Origin: Treponema sp. UBA1747
GTDB lineage: Bacteria > Spirochaetota > Spirochaetia > Treponematales > Treponemataceae
DNA length: 8,461 nucleotides
Direction of reading: 5' to 3'
Assembly: GCA_002315375.1 (NCBI GenBank)
Contig: DCHR01000033.1
Coordinates: forward strand, 22,084 to 30,544
Shown here: piece after piece, positions 1 to 4,641 of the stretch
How positions within the stretch are numbered: the stretch's first letter is position 1
Layout of the letters: the number at the start of each line of letters is the position of its first letter
Position numbers and translations under genes: made by a program
Notes under the pieces: generated by a model
What the model was told of the DNA's origin: nothing
Database searches by the model: none
The model's input: the letters and a program-made list of their open reading frames with translations, nothing else

Positions 1-338
1 AGGATTGTATCCATCATACCTGGCATAGATTCAGCTGCACCTGAGCGAACTGAAACAAGAAGTGGATCCTTTTCGTCACCAAGTTTTTTACCCATAGCTT
101 TTTCAAGCTTAGAAAGATTTTTAGCAACTTCAGCTGCCAGTTTTTCTGGGTAGTTTCTTCCGAGTTTGTAGTATTCCTGACAAACATCGATTGAGATTGT
201 GAATCCAGGTGGAACAGGGAGACTCAGTGGAGCCTTTGCCATCTGTGCAAGGTTTGCACCTTTACCACCGAGCAGTGGACGCATTGTTTCGTCGCCTTCT
301 GCATCGCCGTTACCGAAAAAGTAAACATACTTAGCCAT
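1..338 (-). CDS. ppdK: Pyruvate, phosphate dikinase, N-terminal part (runs off left edge)
   Basis: This cytoplasmic enzyme interconverts pyruvate, ATP and phosphate with phosphoenolpyruvate, AMP and pyrophosphate; many anaerobes use it in glycolysis or gluconeogenesis. Only the first 112 codons are present, about one eighth of a family that usually has some 880 residues. The start reads MAKYVYFFGNGDAEGD, followed by LLGGKGANLAQM at residues 22-33, whose Lys26 matches the conserved ATP-binding lysine of the nucleotide-binding domain. VPPGFTIS lies at 42-49 and SVRSGAAESMPGMMDTI at 96-112, where Arg98 matches the conserved ATP-site arginine. All are hallmark PPDK stretches. The ATG at 338 is preceded by GGAG with an 8-base gap. 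The gene is transcribed divergently from the DUF1015 gene, from its own strong-looking promoter. Identity is near certain; nothing can be said about the missing C-terminal phosphohistidine and PEP domains. Confidence 0.96.
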   Translation of the reverse strand, partial: MAKYVYFFGNGDAEGDETMRPLLGGKGANLAQMAKAPLSLPVPPGFTISIDVCQEYYKLGRNYPEKLAAEVAKNLSKLEKAMGKKLGDEKDPLLVSVRSGAAESMPGMMDTI

Positions 339-387
339 TGGTTTTTCTCCATTAAAAAAATAGAAATAGATATAATATAGTTTTAAA

Positions 388-416
388 ATAATACTCTCAT
401 TAAAAGTAATAGTCAA
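388..416 (-). promoter_or_regulatory. Probable sigma-70-type promoter of ppdK
   Basis: Read on the minus strand, TTGACT (plus positions 411-416) is followed after exactly 17 bases by TATTAT (388-393). Each hexamer matches its consensus at five of six positions. A start near 380 would give a 5' leader of about 40 bases before the ppdK ATG, containing the GGAG ribosome site. No experimental start is known; the call rests on hexamers and spacing in an AT-rich region. Confidence 0.65.
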
Positions 417-450
417 TTGAAGAATAAAATAGAAGATTATTACATAGAAA

Positions 451-464
451 GAATTCTAAAATTC
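451..464. repeat. Short inverted repeat upstream of the DUF1015 gene
   Basis: GAATT, four bases (CTAA), then AATTC: two perfect 5-base arms immediately upstream of the extended -10 element at 466-474. The position, roughly -17 to -30 from the expected start, would suit an operator where a repressor or activator touches RNA polymerase. The arms are short and AT-rich, so chance is a serious alternative. Confidence 0.25.
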
Positions 465-465
465 G

Positions 466-474
466 TGTTATAAT
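466..474 (+). promoter_or_regulatory. Extended -10 promoter of the DUF1015-merR-Rsm22 unit
   Basis: TGT followed by a perfect TATAAT (469-474) forms a consensus extended -10 element (TGnTATAAT). No TTGACA-like hexamer lies 16-18 bases upstream, which fits extended -10 promoters that do not need one. Six T residues follow, then the ATG at 481. Transcription normally begins 6-8 bases after the -10, so the start would fall on or within a base or two of the ATG. Confidence 0.6.
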
Positions 475-480
475 TTTTTT

Positions 481-1800
481 ATGAAAACCATTAATGAATA
501 TGGAATTTACATTCCTGAAATTTTACTCCCAAAAAAAATCGATGTTAAAAGCTGGTCAGTAATTGCATGCGACCAATACACTCAGAATCCTGAATACTGG
601 AAGAAGACCTCTGAATCCGCAGGATCAAATCCTTCTACACTCAACCTCATCCTTCCTGAAGTTTATCTCAATGCAGAAGACAAACCTGCACGTATAGAAA
701 AAATCAGAAAGACAATGAAGGAATATATTTCCAACGGAGTTTTTGCAGATCCGCTCAACTCCTTTATTTACCTGGAACGCACCACCGCTTTCGGTCGTAT
801 GAGAAAAGGTTTGATGTGCTGCATTGATCTTGAAACCTACGAATGGAAACCTTTCACAACTGCAAACATTCGCGCAACAGAAGCAACAATTGTTGAACGC
901 ATTCCGCCTCGAATGGAAATCAGAAAAGGTGCACCTCTTGAACTCCCTCACATTATGCTTCTGGTAAATGACAAAGACGGATGTCTTGTTGAAGCCTGCG
1001 GGGAAAATGCGAAAAAAGGATCTCCTGTTTATGACGGCGACATGATGATGAACGGAGGAAAAATTTCCGGATGGGCAGTTACTGATAATTCAATTGTCGA
1101 AAACGCATTAAATAAAATTGCAGAAGAAAACCGTCAGGCAGATGGAAGTACATTCCTTTTTGCAGTTGGTGACGGAAACCATTCTCTTGCCACTGCAAAA
1201 GCTACATGGGATGAGCATAAAAAAACACTTTCAGGTGAAGAACTTAAAACATCAAATGTTCGCTACGCCCTGGTTGAAATCGTAAACATCTATGACACAG
1301 GATTAACTTTTGAACCAATTCATCGTGTTGTTTTCAATGCTGATTCTTCTGATATGATTCAGAAACTTTCAGAAAAACTCGGCGGTAAAATTTCAGAAGC
1401 TTCATCAAAAAATGAAATGATTGAAACTGTAAAAAAATCAAATGCAGATTTCGGTTTTGCTTTCAAAAAAGACGGATGCCAGAAATACCTGCTTCTGAAA
1501 ACAGAAATAAAAGAACTTGCAGTTTCAAAACTCCAGCCGGCTCTTGATGAATATTTAAAGAATGCATGTGCTGAAAGTTCAAAAAACAATGCACTCGAAA
1601 TAGATTACATTCACGGAACAGAAGATGTTCTGGAACTTGGAACAAAAGATAATGGGACAGGAATCCTTCTTCCTCCAATTGCAAAAGACAGTTTCTTTGA
1701 AACAATTGGAAAGACAGGTCCGCTTCCAAGAAAAAGTTTCTCTATGGGTGAAGCTGACGAGAAACGTTTCTATCTGGAATGCAGAAAACTTTTTAACTAA
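481..1800 (+). CDS. DUF1015 family protein (COG4198 type)
   Basis: A 439-residue soluble protein with no signal peptide or membrane segment, full length for DUF1015. Typical family stretches occur in order: GIYIPEILLP (8-17), IACDQYTQNPEYW (28-40), PSTLNLILPEVYL (51-63), IRATEATIVERIPPR (130-144), the signature GDGNHSLATAK (230-240), LTFEPIHRVV (275-284), IDYIHG (374-379) and PLPRKSFSMGEADEKRFYLE (414-433). The conserved Asp, Asn and His of DGNHS suggest an active or ligand site. The biochemical role is not settled from sequence. I recall reports of free L-serine kinase activity in some relatives but cannot verify them, and no serine-pathway gene is adjacent. The N-terminal motif begins within ten residues of this ATG, so the start is sound. 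No Shine-Dalgarno sequence precedes it, and a -10 box ends six bases away. It probably heads an operon with the two genes that follow. Confidence 0.9.
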   Translation: MKTINEYGIYIPEILLPKKIDVKSWSVIACDQYTQNPEYWKKTSESAGSNPSTLNLILPEVYLNAEDKPARIEKIRKTMKEYISNGVFADPLNSFIYLERTTAFGRMRKGLMCCIDLETYEWKPFTTANIRATEATIVERIPPRMEIRKGAPLELPHIMLLVNDKDGCLVEACGENAKKGSPVYDGDMMMNGGKISGWAVTDNSIVENALNKIAEENRQADGSTFLFAVGDGNHSLATAKATWDEHKKTLSGEELKTSNVRYALVEIVNIYDTGLTFEPIHRVVFNADSSDMIQKLSEKLGGKISEASSKNEMIETVKKSNADFGFAFKKDGCQKYLLLKTEIKELAVSKLQPALDEYLKNACAESSKNNALEIDYIHGTEDVLELGTKDNGTGILLPPIAKDSFFETIGKTGPLPRKSFSMGEADEKRFYLECRKLFN

Positions 1801-1817
1801 ATAAATAAAAATCTTTG

Positions 1818-1825
1818 GGTGGGGA
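1818..1825 (+). promoter_or_regulatory. Ribosome binding site deciding the merR start
   Basis: GGTGGGGA stands just before the ATG at 1830; its GGTGG core is 7 bases away. A TTG at 1815 in the same frame would place this G-rich motif inside the coding region and has only A/T-rich sequence before it. The ATG at 1830 is therefore preferred. Confidence 0.6.
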
Positions 1826-1829
1826 TTTT

Positions 1830-2153
1830 ATGAAAACATATTCAATCAGCGAGGTAGAAGAACTTACCGGAGTAAAACAACATGTTCTCCGGTATTGGGA
1901 AGAAGTAATTCCGGGTTTTTCCATTCAGAAAAATATCGGTGGACGCCGTGAATATACACAGAACGATATCGAAATGATAATGAGATTAAAGCACCTTATT
2001 CTTGAACAGCGTTTTACAACAGAAGGTGCCAGGCTCCAGCTCCTCGAAGATGCAAAAACAAAATCACAGAACATTGAAGTGGTTCAGGAAATTCATGAAG
2101 CCCGCAGTGAACTTACCGACCTTTACCTTCTTGTAAAAGGAAATAAAAAATGA
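1830..2153 (+). CDS. MerR-family HTH transcriptional regulator (short form)
   Basis: A 107-residue protein made almost wholly of a MerR-type winged helix-turn-helix. The first helices are SISEVEELTGVKQHVLRYWE (5-24), the wing is GGRREYTQNDIEMI (37-50), and RFTTEGARLQLLED (61-74) is the usual closing helix. A charged helical tail (about 76-101) could form the dimer coiled coil. There is no cysteine and no room for a ligand-binding domain, so a metal- or thiol-sensing role like that of MerR or CueR is unlikely. VLRYWE and GRREYT are typical of the COG0789 subgroup with a degenerate effector region. It starts 29 bases after the DUF1015 gene, with no terminator between, and its stop overlaps the next start (ATGA). 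Translation of the two is probably coupled. Its target is unknown; autoregulation is possible, but I found no -35/-10 pair with the long 19-20-base spacer typical of MerR targets. Confidence 0.88.
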   Translation: MKTYSISEVEELTGVKQHVLRYWEEVIPGFSIQKNIGGRREYTQNDIEMIMRLKHLILEQRFTTEGARLQLLEDAKTKSQNIEVVQEIHEARSELTDLYLLVKGNKK

Positions 2154-3412
2154 TTTTATCCCGGACTCCTCTTTTTGAAAAAGACAGAATCCCTGAAGAT
2201 TCCCTGGAAATTCTTGAAAACTTTGATCAGATTATTCAGAGTGTACGTCCTTTGAATTCCCGCCAGTTACAGCAGCTGCCACATAACATAAAAGAATTTT
2301 CCCATCAGCTGACTGACGAACGCGGAAGCCGTCGTTTAGGATACATGAATGAAGCCGTACAGCTTTCCGTATACACCCGCTATTACCTTTGGTGGAATCT
2401 TGTACGTCAGACACGCCTTTTTTCAAATATGGATTCTTCATCATTTCCAGAACCGGGAGCAGATGAAAAAGAAATAATCGGACTTGATATCGGATCAGGG
2501 CCCCTCACAGTTGTAACCGCACTCTGGCTTGCCAGACCTGAACTCAGAACAAAAAAAATCACCTGGTACATCCTGGATGTATCGCAGAATTCCATGAAAG
2601 CCGGTGAAGATATTTTTCTGGCGGTAGCCTCAAGAACTAAATGTGAACCCTGGAAAATTATCCGTGTAAAGGGAAGCTTCGGCACTCATATTAACCAGAA
2701 AGCAGATTTCATTACCTGCGGAAACGCAATGAATGAAATGGATCAGGCATCCGATATGCCTCCTGAATACAAAGCAAAAAAACTTTACGAACAGATGAAA
2801 GCCTATGCAAAACCAGACTGTAAATATCTTCTGATTGAACCGGGCGTTCCAAAATCTGCCCGCCTTCTCAGTCTTTTCAGAAGCCGTTTTCTTAAAGACG
2901 GATACAAGGTTCAGGCTCCCTGCCCTCACGCCGGAGAATGTCCTATGAACGGATTCAAAGCATATACAGGCAGCCAGAATAAATGGTGCAACTTTGCTTT
3001 CAGCACAGAGGACGCTCCAAAAAAACTTCTGAAGCTTTCAGACCTGGCAAAACTTCCAAAAGAAAGAGCAGTGCTCAGTTTTATTTCAGCAGTTCCAGCC
3101 TGCAGTGAAACAAACAAAACTGAAACTGAAAACGAACTTTTGCTTCGCATTGCTTCTGATCCAATTAAACTCCCTGGCTGGCAGACCGGATTTTATGCAT
3201 GTTCTGAACTGGGACTTACACTTATTTCCATGCCTGCAAAAAAAACAAATCCAAAAAATGTTCAGGATCCGAAAAAACGAACCTTTCAGAAAAATGAAAA
3301 AAATGATGAACCGGATTTCGCAAGCGGAGATCTTCTGACTGTTAAGTTAAATAAAAAAGCACCGGATCTTCCAAAGGATGAAAAATCCGGTGCAATTAAA
3401 ATTATCCTATAA
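2150..3412 (+). CDS. Rsm22/METTL17-family SAM-dependent methyltransferase-like protein
   Basis: A 420-residue soluble protein with the layout of the Rsm22 family (PF09243/COG5459), whose mitochondrial members act on the small ribosomal subunit. After a helical N-terminal part comes the SAM-binding loop GLDIGSGPLTV (111-121), then WYILDVSQNSM (139-149), DFITCGNAMNEM (187-198) and YLLIEPGVPKSARLL (226-240). The family hallmark follows: APCPHAGECPM (256-266) and WCNFAF (279-284). Cys258, Cys264 and Cys280, perhaps with Cys351, resemble the cysteine set reported to bind a 4Fe-4S cluster in METTL17. Catalysis is unproven in this family, and some members may be assembly factors without activity. 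The tail from about 362 is lysine-rich and probably disordered. AAGGA (2137-2141) lies 8 bases before the ATG, and the start overlaps the merR stop. The 3' end also carries the terminator of the convergent genes. An rRNA or ribosome-assembly role is inferred from the family. Confidence 0.86.
   Translation: MILSRTPLFEKDRIPEDSLEILENFDQIIQSVRPLNSRQLQQLPHNIKEFSHQLTDERGSRRLGYMNEAVQLSVYTRYYLWWNLVRQTRLFSNMDSSSFPEPGADEKEIIGLDIGSGPLTVVTALWLARPELRTKKITWYILDVSQNSMKAGEDIFLAVASRTKCEPWKIIRVKGSFGTHINQKADFITCGNAMNEMDQASDMPPEYKAKKLYEQMKAYAKPDCKYLLIEPGVPKSARLLSLFRSRFLKDGYKVQAPCPHAGECPMNGFKAYTGSQNKWCNFAFSTEDAPKKLLKLSDLAKLPKERAVLSFISAVPACSETNKTETENELLLRIASDPIKLPGWQTGFYACSELGLTLISMPAKKTNPKNVQDPKKRTFQKNEKNDEPDFASGDLLTVKLNKKAPDLPKDEKSGAIKIIL
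3353..3393 (-). terminator. Intrinsic terminator of the tex-lipoprotein-OMP unit, inside the convergent gene
   Basis: Read on the minus strand, GCACCGGAT (3393-3385) pairs perfectly with ATCCGGTGC (3367-3359) across a 17-base loop. The stem is followed at once by six T residues (3358-3353). Six of nine stem pairs are G-C. This is a standard rho-independent terminator placed 32-72 bases after the stop of the outer-membrane protein gene. On the plus strand the stem is followed by AATTAAAATT, a poor U-tract, so it should work mainly leftward. It lies wholly inside the 3' coding end of the Rsm22-family gene. Confidence 0.8.
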
Positions 3413-3424
3413 CAGTTTTCTTTT

Positions 3425-4630
3425 CTAGAATCCCATACAGAAGGTTACGAATCCACCGAAGCCTTTTCCTGTAAGGCTGCTCTTCAGATCGCTTCCGTAA
3501 AGAGAAAGTCCAACATCAAGTTCTGTAAGGCGGATGTTCAGCATTACCTGAGCTTCATGTTTGAACATCTGTTTTGTATATTCTGTTGAAAGTTCGGCAC
3601 CAACAATATTCAGAGCTTTTGCAAGTGCACTTACTTTATACTGTGGATATACAATCTGGTTTGAAGAGAACGGATATTTTACACCAATACCAGCATCACC
3701 TCTAAGTCTGATAGATTCCTTCAAAATAGACCATTCAACACCAGCCATTGCAGAAAGAGGACGATTGATTGTTGCAACACAAGGAGCAGCAACCATATCA
3801 GAATTCCAGTTTACCAGAGGCGATTCATCGCTCTTTGATGAATCCAGGAAATTCTGTTTATAAGAAATTGTTCCTTCGGATCTTACTTCAGATTTAAGTT
3901 TTGCAGGAAGCAAAGGAAGCTGAAGAGCACCATTGAGTTTCAGACCAAGAATCAACGGATACTTAAGGGAAACTCCAAGGTCAAGACCACCATTATTCAC
4001 AAGGTCAGCCAGATTTGAAGTATACTGCTGCTGATTAATGGATGCATCTGAATAAGCAGACTGAACAAGAACACCAAAGCTTCCGTCGATATTGAAGGTT
4101 CCGTCTTCATCATTTACTACTTTCAGGTTCGCATGTGTAACTTCTGCATGTTCAACAGGAGTAAATACCGAAGGTGTAATTCCAACAGTAAATTTCTTTG
4201 TTTCAACTTTTACATCAAGACTTTCATAAGCATAAGAATCAAAGAATCCACCTGCAGTGAAAGAAATTTCTTCGTTGAGCTGATTACCATCAACTATGAA
4301 ATCAAACAGGTCTTTTCCAATGTTCAGGTTTCCGTATGATTCAAGACCAGAAAGGAAACCTACATGAACACCAAGCAGATTGAAATTCAATTCTAAGGCC
4401 GGCTTGGTTTCAAATCCTGCAACAAGACCTTTATTTCCTATGTCACTACGAATTTTTGCAAAATCAATTACAACCTCTGGCTTAAAAAAATCGCCGGGTG
4501 TAAATGCATTGTTGTATACACCAACAGGAATATCTGTACGAATTTCTACAAAACGTTTTCCGATTGATTCACCAAAAGCAGCCGATGCAAAAGCTGCCAG
4601 TACAATTAAACAAGCAATTATCTTTTTCAT
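3425..4630 (-). CDS. Predicted outer-membrane beta-barrel protein with signal peptide
   Basis: A 401-residue protein of no family I can name. The N-terminus MKKIIACLIVLAAFASAAFG is a clear Sec signal peptide with a probable signal peptidase I cut after Gly20 (AFG|ES). The mature part is full of short alternating hydrophobic/polar strands split by Gly, Asn and Asp turns, for example PALELNFNLLGVHVGFL (77-93) and LDVGLSLYGS (371-380). It ends GFGGFVTFCMGF, with a C-terminal Phe after alternating hydrophobics, the usual BAM recognition signal of barrel proteins. A barrel of roughly 14-18 strands would fit the length. GGAGG lies 6 bases before the ATG. The gene follows the large lipoprotein gene by only 10 bases and is closed by the terminator inside the convergent gene. 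A role with the lipoprotein, as transport or surface complex, is inferred from adjacency only. Cys284 and Cys398 are the only cysteines after the signal peptide. Confidence 0.8.
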   Translation of the reverse strand: MKKIIACLIVLAAFASAAFGESIGKRFVEIRTDIPVGVYNNAFTPGDFFKPEVVIDFAKIRSDIGNKGLVAGFETKPALELNFNLLGVHVGFLSGLESYGNLNIGKDLFDFIVDGNQLNEEISFTAGGFFDSYAYESLDVKVETKKFTVGITPSVFTPVEHAEVTHANLKVVNDEDGTFNIDGSFGVLVQSAYSDASINQQQYTSNLADLVNNGGLDLGVSLKYPLILGLKLNGALQLPLLPAKLKSEVRSEGTISYKQNFLDSSKSDESPLVNWNSDMVAAPCVATINRPLSAMAGVEWSILKESIRLRGDAGIGVKYPFSSNQIVYPQYKVSALAKALNIVGAELSTEYTKQMFKHEAQVMLNIRLTELDVGLSLYGSDLKSSLTGKGFGGFVTFCMGF

Positions 4631-4636
4631 TCTCTG

Positions 4637-4641
4637 CCTCC
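4637..4641 (-). promoter_or_regulatory. Shine-Dalgarno site of the outer-membrane protein gene, overlapping the upstream stop
   Basis: On the minus strand the stop of the lipoprotein gene and the ribosome site run together as TAGGAGG, with 6 bases from GGAGG to ATG. The first G of the site is the last base of the TAG. Ribosomes ending the lipoprotein are therefore positioned to restart on the barrel gene, which suggests linked expression. Confidence 0.75.

Noticed and set aside
531..538. Run of eight A near the start of the DUF1015 gene as a phase-variation switch (similar runs at 2551-2558 and 3238-3245).
   Set aside because: All three lie in intact frames, encode ordinary Lys codons, and are expected at this base composition.
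1815..1829. TTG at 1815 as an earlier merR start.
   Set aside because: The G-rich ribosome site would fall inside the coding region, and MerR proteins of this group begin right at the first helix, as the ATG at 1830 gives.
3385..3424. The same hairpin as a plus-strand terminator for the Rsm22-family gene.
   Set aside because: The downstream bases AATTAAAATTATCC give no proper U-tract, so any rightward termination here would be weak; another mechanism or site may serve.
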